Shown piece by piece: positions 17,722 to 25,351 of a stretch of 36,221 nucleotides of DNA. Location: positions 1 to 36,221 of the forward strand of contig JAQXGN010000016.1 in the NCBI GenBank assembly GCA_029006735.1, written 5' to 3'. The notes under the pieces are model-generated. The model ran no database searches. It had not been told where the DNA came from and worked only from the letters and a program-made list of their open reading frames with translations. Both the position numbers and the translations under genes were made by a program. Each line of letters starts with the position of its first letter. The first letter of the stretch is position 1. Source of the stretch: Caryophanales bacterium (GTDB lineage Bacteria > Bacillota_I > Bacilli_A > RFN20 > CAG-449).

Positions 17722-19422
17722 TTAAAGACCTAATTGTTTTAAAATGTCATTATGCATTGCATCTGGTTTTGCATCAACTTCTGCTTGTGATTTACCAATA
17801 ACTCCATAATAGAATTTACATTTTGGTTCTGTTCCAGAAGGTCTAATTGCAATATTTGATCCATCTTGGAAATAGATTTTAACTAAATCTGTTGATGGTA
17901 AATCAATTGTTTTAATTAAATTACCATTTCCATCAACAACTTTAGAAGATTTATAATCCTCTGTATATGCAACTTTCATACCTAATACTTCTTTTAATGG
18001 TGAAGTTCTTAAGCCAAGCATAATTGAATCCATCTTTGCTTGTCCATTTTGTCCTTCAAAATAGATTGAGAATAATTTATCTTTATGGTAACCGAACTTT
18101 TGTTGTAATTCTTCATAAACAACATCAAGAGTCTTACCTTGTAAACGATAATAATTAACCATTTCTGCCATCATCATACAAGCTTGTAGTGAATCTTTAT
18201 CTCTAACAAATGGAGCTAAAACATAGCCATATGATTCTTCATACCCAAATTCAAATACTTTTTCTTTAGTAATCTCATAATGTTTCATTTTATCGCCAAT
18301 CCATTTGAAACCAGTTAATACTGATTCAGTAGATAAACCATATGATCTAGCAATATCTGCACCAAAGGAAGAAGTAACAACAGAATCAAATACAACGCCA
18401 TTTTCATGTAATAAACCATGTCTTTTTCTTTCTTGCATTACATAATTAATTAATAAAGCACCTGTTTGATTTCCTGTATATAATACATATTCTCCATCTT
18501 TATTTTTGATGACAATACCACATCTATCCGCATCAGGATCTGTACACATAATTACATCAGCATCGATTCTTTTTGCATATTCAATAGCTAAATCATATGC
18601 ACAAGGAATTTCTGGGTTTGGTGATTTTGTTCCACCAAATAATGGATCATGATTACATTGTTCTTTTACATATGTAACTGTATATCCTAATTCTTTAAAT
18701 AAACGTTCTGCAACTTCTAAAGAAGCACCATGTTGTGGAGTAAATACAATTTTAAAATCTTTTTTATCTAAATCTGGATTTAATAAAATGGATTTAACAT
18801 GAGCAATGAAGTCATCATCAACTTCTTTTCCTAATGTAACGATTTCTCCTTTAGGAGTAAAATCACCAAATTCTGTATCAAGTTCACTACCCATTTCATT
18901 AATCAAATCAATGTATGGTTGAATCTTTTCAGGAGTTAATTGACATCCTTCTTCATCATATACTTTATAGCCATTATATTCTTTTGGGTTATGAGAAGCA
19001 GTAATCATAATACCTCCTGCTGCATGCATTTTTCTAACTGCAAATGATAATTCCGGTGTTGCTCTTAAATCATCAAAGATATATACTTTAATACCAAAAC
19101 TTGCTAACATTTTAGCAGCTTCTAATGTAAATTCACGAGAGTATAAACGATTATCATGAGAAATACAAACACCTTTTTCTCTATTAGCTGGATCATTATT
19201 AATTAAAAATCTAGCGAAAGCATTTGAAACTTTACGAATAATATAAACATTTAATCTGTTACTTCCTGGTCCAAGAACGCCTCTAATACCCGCTGTACCA
19301 AATTCTAAATCACGATAAAATGCATCATTAATTTCTTCTTCATTATAAGAAAGAAGTTGCTTTCTTAAATCATCATTTAAATCTGCTTTTAACCATTTTT
19401 CATATTTTTCTTTTACTGTCAT
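17722..19422 (-). CDS. pgcA: Alpha-phosphoglucomutase / phosphohexomutase
   Basis: 566 residues, matching the PgcA/YhxB-type phosphoglucomutases of Bacillota. Phosphoserine loop TASHNPKEYNGYKVY with Ser143; metal loop DPDADR with Asp295, Asp297 and Asp299; sugar-binding loop EESYG in FGYEESYGYVLAPFVRDKD; and the phosphate-binding RPSGTEPK near the C-terminus. It converts glucose-6-phosphate and glucose-1-phosphate, the precursor of UDP-glucose used by GalE. GGAGGT lies 10 bases before the ATG. The ATG overlaps the stop of the preceding gene (TAATG). Last gene of the rluC operon. Confidence 0.94.
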   Translation of the reverse strand: MTVKEKYEKWLKADLNDDLRKQLLSYNEEEINDAFYRDLEFGTAGIRGVLGPGSNRLNVYIIRKVSNAFARFLINNDPANREKGVCISHDNRLYSREFTLEAAKMLASFGIKVYIFDDLRATPELSFAVRKMHAAGGIMITASHNPKEYNGYKVYDEEGCQLTPEKIQPYIDLINEMGSELDTEFGDFTPKGEIVTLGKEVDDDFIAHVKSILLNPDLDKKDFKIVFTPQHGASLEVAERLFKELGYTVTYVKEQCNHDPLFGGTKSPNPEIPCAYDLAIEYAKRIDADVIMCTDPDADRCGIVIKNKDGEYVLYTGNQTGALLINYVMQERKRHGLLHENGVVFDSVVTSSFGADIARSYGLSTESVLTGFKWIGDKMKHYEITKEKVFEFGYEESYGYVLAPFVRDKDSLQACMMMAEMVNYYRLQGKTLDVVYEELQQKFGYHKDKLFSIYFEGQNGQAKMDSIMLGLRTSPLKEVLGMKVAYTEDYKSSKVVDGNGNLIKTIDLPSTDLVKIYFQDGSNIAIRPSGTEPKCKFYYGVIGKSQAEVDAKPDAMHNDILKQLGL

Positions 19423-20120
19423 TATAGTTTAACCTCCATGCTTTCAATCGTCTCAATAAGAGATTGATATTTTAACACTTTCTGACCATATCCTTTTACT
19501 TCTAACCATGCATAAACATATTGGTTATTATCTAGATTAGAAGCAAAGTTAATTATATGATAATTGCTTATCATATCTTTGAAGAATTCCTCAACATCAT
19601 CATAAGGCTTCTTCATATATATAATTGTATCACATTCTGCTAATAAAAATCCAAGTAGAAAGTATGCTTTGTTTTCGTTTTCTTTAAACATAATTTCTAA
19701 TTCTAATACCCTTTGATAAACATTTGGTTTTTGTTCATTTAATCCTTGATCAACCATATATTTACTTAATAAATGAAATTTCAAAAAATCCTTTAAATAA
19801 ATGTCTACTGTTGGTCCATAAGATAAAATTTTATCACCCAATTCTTTTAAACTTTTAAAGGAATAACCATGATGTTTTAATTCCATATGAGGGCAAAAAA
19901 CATATTGAGCATGAAACAAGAATGCATTAATATCTCTAACCTCATGATTAATTTTAATTAATTGATCGAATTTTTTACGATCAATTTTTGATAGAAGTTT
20001 TAAAAATTTATTCGAAACAATTAAACTTTCACATGCTTCTGGATACAAATACATATTACGTCCAAATTCAATTAAGGAAGTAAAAACTTGATCTTGAATC
20101 ACAATTTTGTAATTAATCAT
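19422..20120 (-). CDS. Hypothetical soluble protein
   Basis: 232 residues without signal peptide or membrane helix; mostly helical in appearance, with hydrophobic runs around YFLLGFLLAECDTIIYM (near 153-169). Contains FCPHMELKHHGYSF, an unusual Cys/His-rich stretch (C, H, H, H within about 10 residues at about 76-85) that could bind a metal, though I see no established motif. AGGAGGT ribosome site. Overlaps the upstream membrane-protein gene (ATGA) and the downstream phosphoglucomutase gene (TAATG), so all three are translationally coupled. No family recognised. Confidence 0.6.
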   Translation of the reverse strand: MINYKIVIQDQVFTSLIEFGRNMYLYPEACESLIVSNKFLKLLSKIDRKKFDQLIKINHEVRDINAFLFHAQYVFCPHMELKHHGYSFKSLKELGDKILSYGPTVDIYLKDFLKFHLLSKYMVDQGLNEQKPNVYQRVLELEIMFKENENKAYFLLGFLLAECDTIIYMKKPYDDVEEFFKDMISNYHIINFASNLDNNQYVYAWLEVKGYGQKVLKYQSLIETIESMEVKL

Positions 20121-21172
20121 AAATTACCTCCTATTTTCATAATAATCATAACAATAAAAACTATTACAACTAAAAATTGAAGTAATAAAAATGTCTTCTC
20201 TACAATTGAAATAGTATCTTTTTTTATTGATGTCTTTTTTGCTAATCGATTTTGGAAATATTCAATTGTACTATAATATTTACTGATAGAATTAAAACTA
20301 GTTAATTTCTCATCTAACGATTCCATATTTGCTACTTTACTATGTAAATATGAATTTAATTCCATAAAAACTTTTATTGAATGAGGTCTAATCTTTTGAA
20401 ACACTATTTTTCTTTGCTTTATATAAAACATATATTCCTTTCCTTTTATAAAGAATATAGAAAACACAACCAAATCCAAAAGTAATGTAAATGAAAAAAC
20501 TAATGAATATGTAAGATTAATTACAATGTTTGAATTTCCATAGTGAGTAATACCCATCAAAAAATCTGATTTAGCAAAATACATAGAACAAATAATAATT
20601 GTGAATAATAAACAATATATTAGTTCAAAAATACGAAATGGTGTGAAAATATGTCGAATAGGAATATATTGTTTTCTTGTTTCGATTTCATTTACTGGAT
20701 TAAGTACTTGCAAGTGTAATTCATATTCCCATTTTTCTAAAACTCTTCTTAACGCCTCTTCCTTTAATTCCAAGGAAAAACCTTTTAATTTTGATAATTC
20801 ATTTAAAGTAATTAGTTTATTATCAAACTCGACTTTTAAATCTCCTATTGTCATATTTTTATCTTCTATATAAGCAATCAAAAGTGGATTAGTATAACAT
20901 TGTGGATCAGAAATCCTCAATAGATAATTAATTTTGCCATAAACAATCATCCCATCTTGTATAGATGATACTTTTTCAATATTGATACGTTTAAAATAAC
21001 TATATATTCTTCTAGCACTGCGTGAACTCTTATATTGTAATTTCTTTTTTCTTTCTTCAAAGAGTTGATATTGTGGAGTTAGTTTAATCCACTCAATAAA
21101 AGGACCAATATGGGAATCCGTATTGGCAGAAAACATTTCTGCAAGTAAAAGTCCTTTTTCAATATTTCTCAT
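20117..21172 (-). CDS. Membrane protein with large N-terminal cytoplasmic region, unknown function
   Basis: 351 residues. About 175 hydrophilic residues precede two transmembrane helices (about 181-199 and 217-242). A positively charged helical stretch follows (about 245-320), and a third transmembrane helix lies at the C-terminus (about 326-346). The first domain is rich in aromatic and basic residues (RSARRIYSYFKRINIEK). No motif I can assign. It begins 5 bases after rluC with a weak ribosome site and overlaps the next gene by 4 bases, so the pair of unknowns is inserted between rluC and phosphoglucomutase in one transcription unit. Confidence 0.6.
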   Translation of the reverse strand: MRNIEKGLLLAEMFSANTDSHIGPFIEWIKLTPQYQLFEERKKKLQYKSSRSARRIYSYFKRINIEKVSSIQDGMIVYGKINYLLRISDPQCYTNPLLIAYIEDKNMTIGDLKVEFDNKLITLNELSKLKGFSLELKEEALRRVLEKWEYELHLQVLNPVNEIETRKQYIPIRHIFTPFRIFELIYCLLFTIIICSMYFAKSDFLMGITHYGNSNIVINLTYSLVFSFTLLLDLVVFSIFFIKGKEYMFYIKQRKIVFQKIRPHSIKVFMELNSYLHSKVANMESLDEKLTSFNSISKYYSTIEYFQNRLAKKTSIKKDTISIVEKTFLLLQFLVVIVFIVMIIMKIGGNL

Positions 21173-21176
21173 ATAA

Positions 21177-22148
21177 TCAATCTTTCTTTAAATCTTGAAT
21201 AATATTTTTTTCTTTTTCTCCTAGTGGAGCAAAAAAAACTTTATTAGATAAATATGATAAAAAACCATCGATTTTTTTGAATCTAAATTCATGTGCATGT
21301 AAGAATTGTCCTTCATAATTGAATCTTTGTTTAAATTCTTTATTCTTTTGAAAATCGCCATACTTAGAATCACCAACTAATGGATGATTAATAGAAGCAA
21401 AATGTACTCTTATTTGATGAGTTCTTCCTGTTATCAATTCTGCTTTTACCAATGTGGTATCTTTAAATATTTCTTCAATTGAATACTTTGTAATCGCGGT
21501 TTTTCCGCCTTTTTCTAAACTTCTTATATATACTTTACCTTGTTTTTCATCCTTACAAAGTGGTTTATTTATCGTTCCTTCTTCAGTTAGTCTTCCACAC
21601 ACTAAAGCTAAATAATGTTTTTCAATATTATCTCTTTCTTTAAATAATTCTTCTAAACTTTGTAATGCTTTTATATTTTTTCCAAAAATAACTAGACCAC
21701 TAGTATTTCTATCAATTCTATGAGCAGGGCCAGGAATAAATCCTTCATTCATTGCTGGATCAAATTCATTTTTTTCATAAAGATAACTATTCACAATATT
21801 AGTTAATGTGATTCTTTTTTCTTTTTCATCGCCATGTACTAATAACCCACTTGGTTTATTACAAATCAAAATATTTTCATCTTCGTAGATTATCGCTGGT
21901 TTATTCTTCATTTTTTCTATCTGTCTAGGCTTATTAAATTCTTCGAGTTGAGCATCAGTTACATATAGTTGAACCACATCTTGATCAAAGATGACATAAT
22001 TTTTATTAACTCTTACTCCGTTTACCTTAACATCTTTAATACGAAAAAGTTTCTCAATAAAAGAAATCGGAGCATCTTTAAGATACTTCTTAACAAATTT
22101 ATATATTGTTTGTCCTTCTTGGTTTTTATTAATAGTAACTTGTTTCAT
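21177..22148 (-). CDS. RluA-family 23S rRNA pseudouridine synthase (RluC/RluD type)
   Basis: 323 residues. N-terminal S4 RNA-binding domain (about 12-70: TIYKFVKKYLKDAP, LFRIKDVKVNGVRVN), then the pseudouridine synthase domain: IICNKPSGLLVHG-like ICNKPSGLLVHGDE at 95-108, catalytic HRIDRNTSGLVIFGK with Asp146, HYLALVCG, and TGRTHQIRVHFASINHPLVGDSKYG. Length and S4 fusion fit RluC/RluD-like enzymes; the exact uridine target is not deducible. A TATAAT box 21 bases upstream of the start (22169-22174) marks the promoter of the rluC / membrane protein / hypothetical / phosphoglucomutase operon. Confidence 0.93.
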   Translation of the reverse strand: MKQVTINKNQEGQTIYKFVKKYLKDAPISFIEKLFRIKDVKVNGVRVNKNYVIFDQDVVQLYVTDAQLEEFNKPRQIEKMKNKPAIIYEDENILICNKPSGLLVHGDEKEKRITLTNIVNSYLYEKNEFDPAMNEGFIPGPAHRIDRNTSGLVIFGKNIKALQSLEELFKERDNIEKHYLALVCGRLTEEGTINKPLCKDEKQGKVYIRSLEKGGKTAITKYSIEEIFKDTTLVKAELITGRTHQIRVHFASINHPLVGDSKYGDFQKNKEFKQRFNYEGQFLHAHEFRFKKIDGFLSYLSNKVFFAPLGEKEKNIIQDLKKD

Positions 22149-22168
22149 ATTAGTAACACCTAAATATG

Positions 22169-22174
22169 ATTATA
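22169..22174 (-). promoter_or_regulatory. -10 box upstream of the RluC-type gene
   Basis: TATAAT on the minus strand, 21 bases before the ATG, in GATATAATC. The -35 is weak (TTATTT-like at the right spacing). The ribosome site AGGTG follows. Confidence 0.45.
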
Positions 22175-22215
22175 TCATATAACACAAAGCGAAATAATAA
22201 AATAGTTAAAAACTA

Positions 22216-22244
22216 ATGACATTTAAAATATTATATAGTATTAT
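22216..22244 (+). promoter_or_regulatory. Promoter of tRNA-Ser(GGA)
   Basis: ATGACA (22216-22221), 17-base spacer, TATTAT (22239-22244); predicted start about 5 bases before the mature tRNA. Confidence 0.65.
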
Positions 22245-22255
22245 ATTTTAGCGAT

Positions 22256-22346
22256 GGAGAAATACCCAAGAGGCTGAAGGGGCGGGCTTGGAAAGCTCGT
22301 AGGCTGGTAACTCGGCGCAAGGGTTCAAATCCCTTTTTCTCCGCCA
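22256..22346 (+). tRNA. tRNA-Ser (anticodon GGA)
   Basis: 91 bases including an encoded CCA. Acceptor stem GGAGAAA / TTTCTCC with G discriminator; D-arm with GGCTGAAGGGGC; anticodon stem CGGGC / GCTCG with loop TTGGAAA (anticodon at 22290-22292); long type II variable arm (TAGGCTGGTAACTCGGCGC) diagnostic of serine; T-arm AAGGG TTCAAAT CCCTT. Reads UCC and UCU. Confidence 0.95.
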
Positions 22347-22361
22347 TTAAATAATTTAGAT

Positions 22362-22388
22362 AAAGTCGGTTTCCCCCGGCTTTTTTTA
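22362..22388 (+). terminator. Terminator of tRNA-Ser
   Basis: AAGTCGG / CCGGCTT stem with one G-T pair, six-base loop TTTCCC, followed by eight T. It lies 16 bases after the tRNA CCA. Confidence 0.8.
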
Positions 22389-22524
22389 TATATTTATCCG
22401 CCAAATAACGCCAGGTGGAATTCGACTCTACTTTAGTTTTATAGATATTTTTTGGGATTAATAAAAATGATTTCTAGAAAAATGATAATATTATTAATGA
22501 TTTTTTTATTTAATATTGTTATAT

Positions 22525-22561
22525 AAAAAAACTAAGAAGTATTTAAGTTACCTCTTAGTTT
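22525..22561 (-). terminator. Terminator of tRNA-Gly
   Basis: AAACTAAGA (22529-22537) / TCTTAGTTT (22553-22561) hairpin followed on the minus strand by a T-run (A-run at 22525-22530). About 50 bases downstream of the tRNA-Gly 3' end. Between this and the tRNA-Ser terminator (22389-22524) I see nothing but AT-rich sequence and a doubtful T-arm-like scrap. Confidence 0.7.
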
Positions 22562-22612
22562 CTCTTTCTTAACTAATATCAATGCTTATAATTTCGCATT
22601 AAATAATATATA

Positions 22613-22686
22613 TGGAGCATCTAGCGGAAATCGAATCCGTACCCAAAGCTTGGGAAGCTTTTATTCTACCATTAAACTATAGATGC
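22613..22686 (-). tRNA. tRNA-Gly (anticodon CCC)
   Basis: 74 bases with encoded CCA. Acceptor GCATCTA / TAGATGC, U73 discriminator as expected for glycine, D-arm AGTTTAATGGTAGAAT, anticodon stem AAAGC / GCTTT with loop TTCCCAA (anticodon complement at 22652-22654), T-arm ACGGA TTCGATT TCCGC with one A-C mismatch at its base. CCC reads only GGG, which is uncommon to keep in such an AT-rich genome. Confidence 0.9.
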
Positions 22687-22699
22687 ATTTACAATTAAT

Positions 22700-22728
22700 A
22701 GTATGCTATTATTCTATATAATTGTCAA
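22700..22728 (-). promoter_or_regulatory. Promoter of tRNA-Gly(CCC)
   Basis: Perfect -35 TTGACA (22728-22723), 17-base spacer, CATACT as -10 (22705-22700), ending 13 bases before the tRNA. It begins just past the stop of the deacylase gene, so the tRNA has its own promoter in addition to any read-through. Confidence 0.7.
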
Positions 22729-22729
22729 T

Positions 22730-23194
22730 CTAATCACATATATCAATAAATTTTGCATCCACATATTCTTTTAATACTGCTGGATTTATTTTTAATTGAT
22801 AACCCACTTTTCCTGCAGAAACAAAGATTTCATCAAATAGAATTGCTGTTTCATCAATAACTGTCACAAATTTCTTTTTCATTCCAATAGGTGAACATCC
22901 ACCATGAATATATCCAGTTAAAGGTAACAACTCTTTTTGTTTAATCATTTCTATTGATTTTACATTTACTGCTTTTGCTGCTTTTTTAAGATTTAATGAA
23001 CAGTTAACAGGAACGCAAAAAACAAAATGCTCTTTTGTATTACTAACAGTAACTAAAGTTTTAAAAACTTGTTCTTTATTTTCTCCTATTGATTGAGCAA
23101 CTAAACATCCATCCGTAATAGATGAATCATAAGTTATTATTTCATATTTTATATTACTTGCATCAAGTAATCTTCCAACATTAGTTTTTTCCAT
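22730..23194 (-). CDS. ybaK: YbaK/EbsC-type Cys-tRNA(Pro) deacylase
   Basis: 154 residues, the single-domain YbaK length. Editing-domain landmarks: VFKTLVTV (catalytic Lys region), CVPVNCSLNLKKAAKAVN, the glycine-rich GYIHGGCSPIGMKKK and SAGKVGYQLKINP near the C-terminus. Family members hydrolyse Cys-tRNA-Pro mischarged by ProRS. Lies 7 bases downstream of the radical SAM gene with a weak ribosome site, so translation is probably coupled. Confidence 0.92.
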   Translation of the reverse strand: MEKTNVGRLLDASNIKYEIITYDSSITDGCLVAQSIGENKEQVFKTLVTVSNTKEHFVFCVPVNCSLNLKKAAKAVNVKSIEMIKQKELLPLTGYIHGGCSPIGMKKKFVTVIDETAILFDEIFVSAGKVGYQLKINPAVLKEYVDAKFIDICD

Positions 23195-23201
23195 ACTACA
23201 T

Positions 23202-24110
23202 CTAATCTTTCTTATTATAAAAACATCCTTGCTTATAATTATTCTCTCTCATTTTTTGTTCTAATTTAATCAATACTCTTTTTTTATGATTTGCCCATTC
23301 TGGACATACCAATACATCTTTAGGCGGATCTCCAGTTAATCGATGAATTATTATATCATCTTTAATATGTGTCAAAATATAGATTAATTCTTTAACATAT
23401 TCCTCTAATGTAATAGGTTGATATTTATTAGAATTAAGTAAATATTCTAAATATGTATTTTTAATGACGTATGTAGAATGTATTTTTATTCCTTGATAAT
23501 TGATTTTCCGTAAAAAGTCGACTGTTTTAATAATATCTTCATGATTTTCATTTGGCAATCCAACCATTATATGAACAACAACATCAATATGATGTTTATT
23601 CAATAAGTTTACTGCATTAATGAAATCTTCATTATTAATTTTTTGATTAATGAACTCATGAGTATATTCATTAGAAGTCTGTAACCCTAATTCTACATAA
23701 ACAAAATACTTCTTTTGATATTCATTTAACAATTCACACACATCTTCATTTATGCAATCAGGACGAGTATCAATACTTAATGCAACAATTCTATCATCAA
23801 TCAATGCTTCATCATATTTTCTTTTTAATTCATCAATAGTTCCATATGTATTTGTAAAATTTTGAAAATATGCAATAAAAGCATTTGCTCTTTTACTCCT
23901 ATAAGAAGAAAAATATCTCTCAACTTGTTCTTTGATCGATATTCTATTTGTGTTCTCTCCTGATCCTCTTTCTCCACAAAAAATGCATCCTCCAAATGAT
24001 TTACTTCCATCTCTATTAGGGCAAGTAAATCCACCATCAATACAAATTTTTAATACTCTTTGATTAAACTTTCCCTTTAAAAATTCATTAAATCGATTAT
24101 AATAAATCAT
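23202..24110 (-). CDS. Radical SAM protein, YhcC / TIGR01212 type
   Basis: 302 residues. N-terminal YYNRFNEFLKGKFNQRVLKI, then the cluster motif with Cys30, Cys42 and Cys45 (CPNRDGSKSFGG followed by CIFC). This CX11CX2C spacing is that of the YhcC family, not the classical CX3CX2C. Further family signs: ALSIDTRPDC, YVELGLQTS and HIMVGLPNENHEDI. Role unknown in most bacteria; an anaerobic lifestyle would suit the oxygen-labile cluster. GAAAGGTGATT ribosome site; promoter at 24139-24144. Confidence 0.9.
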   Translation of the reverse strand: MIYYNRFNEFLKGKFNQRVLKICIDGGFTCPNRDGSKSFGGCIFCGERGSGENTNRISIKEQVERYFSSYRSKRANAFIAYFQNFTNTYGTIDELKRKYDEALIDDRIVALSIDTRPDCINEDVCELLNEYQKKYFVYVELGLQTSNEYTHEFINQKINNEDFINAVNLLNKHHIDVVVHIMVGLPNENHEDIIKTVDFLRKINYQGIKIHSTYVIKNTYLEYLLNSNKYQPITLEEYVKELIYILTHIKDDIIIHRLTGDPPKDVLVCPEWANHKKRVLIKLEQKMRENNYKQGCFYNKKD

Positions 24111-24138
24111 TTTAAGTAATCACCTTTCTATAAATGCA

Positions 24139-24144
24139 ATTATA
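24139..24144 (-). promoter_or_regulatory. Extended -10 promoter of the YhcC-type gene
   Basis: TGTTATAAT on the minus strand (extended -10, TGnTATAAT), 28 bases before the ATG; -35 poor. It is divergent from the promoter at 24157-24185. Confidence 0.5.
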
Positions 24145-24156
24145 ACATAGTTTTGG

Positions 24157-24185
24157 TTGTAATTTATGTTTTTTTTTGATATAAA
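24157..24185 (+). promoter_or_regulatory. Promoter of the SAM-binding protein gene
   Basis: TTGTAA (24157-24162), 17-base spacer, TATAAA (24180-24185). The expected start of transcription is at or within a few bases of the ATG at 24194; no ribosome site precedes that ATG. Confidence 0.5.
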
Positions 24186-24193
24186 TTTTATGT

Positions 24194-25309
24194 ATGAAAA
24201 TTAATCTAAACAAAATCGAAATGCAAAAAATAATAGCTCTACTTAGTGTAAGAGAAACAAACATGAACGTATCAACTATGTACATGTATTATTTAATGAA
24301 CGAATCATGTTCAATTAATAAAAATATGATTGATTTCTATATGAAACGCAAACACACATTAGAAATGGCTTTTTATCATTGTTTTGTAGACGTATTAGAA
24401 TTAGATTATGATGATTACGAATTAAAACAAATTGAAAAGTTAAATCATATTAATGAAATAAAAAGATTAGATACAAAAAAATATATCAATAACCCTTATT
24501 ATAAGAATATTAAAGTCCCTCAAATAAAAGAAGGTAAGTGGTATTTTAAATATGACTCATTCCTTCCATATGAAGGATTTATTTATAAAGATGTTATTGT
24601 CGATGAGAATAATAACTTTGCCGAATATACTTCATTAGGATTCTTTAATGAGCCATTTAAATATTTAACTTTAACTCAAGATAATGAAATATGGATGAGT
24701 ATTACTCCTCATGAAATTGAAACGATGGAACAATCAATTAAAGAAGCAAGTGGTAAAGTTGTAGTTTTTGGATTAGGTCTAGGGTATTATCCATACATGA
24801 TTTCATTAAAAGAAAACGTAGAAAAAATTACTATCGTAGAAATTAATAATGATGCGATTAAACTATTTAAGCAATACATATTACCTCAATTTGAACACAA
24901 AAAAAAGATTGAAATAATATCATCAGATGCATTTGTTTTTGCGGAAAAAATGGCACAAAATCATTTTGATTATGCTTTTGTTGATCTGTGGCATAATGTT
25001 GAGGATGGACTTGAATTATATCTAAAAATGAAAGCAATTGAAAAGAATTTTTCTCATACTAAATTCTCTTATTGGATTGAAGATGCTTTACTAGTCATGT
25101 TAAGACGTTGCTTATTGACTTTAATTGACGAAGAGGCAGATGGAGCAACTGATGAGCATTATCAAATCGAAGAAAACTATGATGATCATGTTATTAATAG
25201 ATTACATTTTATTTTAAAAGATAAAGAAATTAATACATATTCTTCTTTAGAAAATATGTTAAAAAAAGAGTATTTAACTACTTTAGCTAAAAAAATCGAA
25301 AGCAAATAG
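24194..25309 (+). CDS. SAM-dependent methyltransferase-like protein
   Basis: 371 residues. About 185 N-terminal residues of unknown fold, then a Rossmann domain: KVVVFGLGLGYYPYMI (glycine-rich motif I at 188-202), ITIVEINNDAI with Glu216 as the acidic ribose-binding residue, SSDAF (Asp245) and FDYAFVDLWHNVEDG (258-272) as the post-motif strand. The arrangement resembles spermidine-synthase-like methyltransferase folds. No substrate motif is visible. No Shine-Dalgarno sequence precedes the ATG and no better internal start is seen, so the mRNA may be leaderless. Ends at a strong hairpin. Confidence 0.7.
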   Translation: MKINLNKIEMQKIIALLSVRETNMNVSTMYMYYLMNESCSINKNMIDFYMKRKHTLEMAFYHCFVDVLELDYDDYELKQIEKLNHINEIKRLDTKKYINNPYYKNIKVPQIKEGKWYFKYDSFLPYEGFIYKDVIVDENNNFAEYTSLGFFNEPFKYLTLTQDNEIWMSITPHEIETMEQSIKEASGKVVVFGLGLGYYPYMISLKENVEKITIVEINNDAIKLFKQYILPQFEHKKKIEIISSDAFVFAEKMAQNHFDYAFVDLWHNVEDGLELYLKMKAIEKNFSHTKFSYWIEDALLVMLRRCLLTLIDEEADGATDEHYQIEENYDDHVINRLHFILKDKEINTYSSLENMLKKEYLTTLAKKIESK

Positions 25310-25311
25310 AA

Positions 25312-25342
25312 AAGGAGCATTCATAAATGCTCCTTATTTTTT
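25312..25342. terminator. Hairpin terminator between convergent genes
   Basis: AAGGAGCATT (25312-25321) / AATGCTCCTT (25326-25335) with a four-base loop, followed by ATTTTTTT on the plus strand and TTTTCTATTT on the minus strand. It serves the methyltransferase-like gene and probably also the GH3 operon. Confidence 0.85.
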
Positions 25343-25351
25343 TACTGAATT

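Noticed and set aside
22415-22431. T-arm-like sequence GTGGA-ATTCGAC-TCTAC shortly after tRNA-Ser, with TCCGCCA repeated nearby
   Set aside because: The loop is shifted by one base from TTCRANY and no acceptor, D-arm or anticodon arm can be built around it; at most a decayed tRNA scrap.
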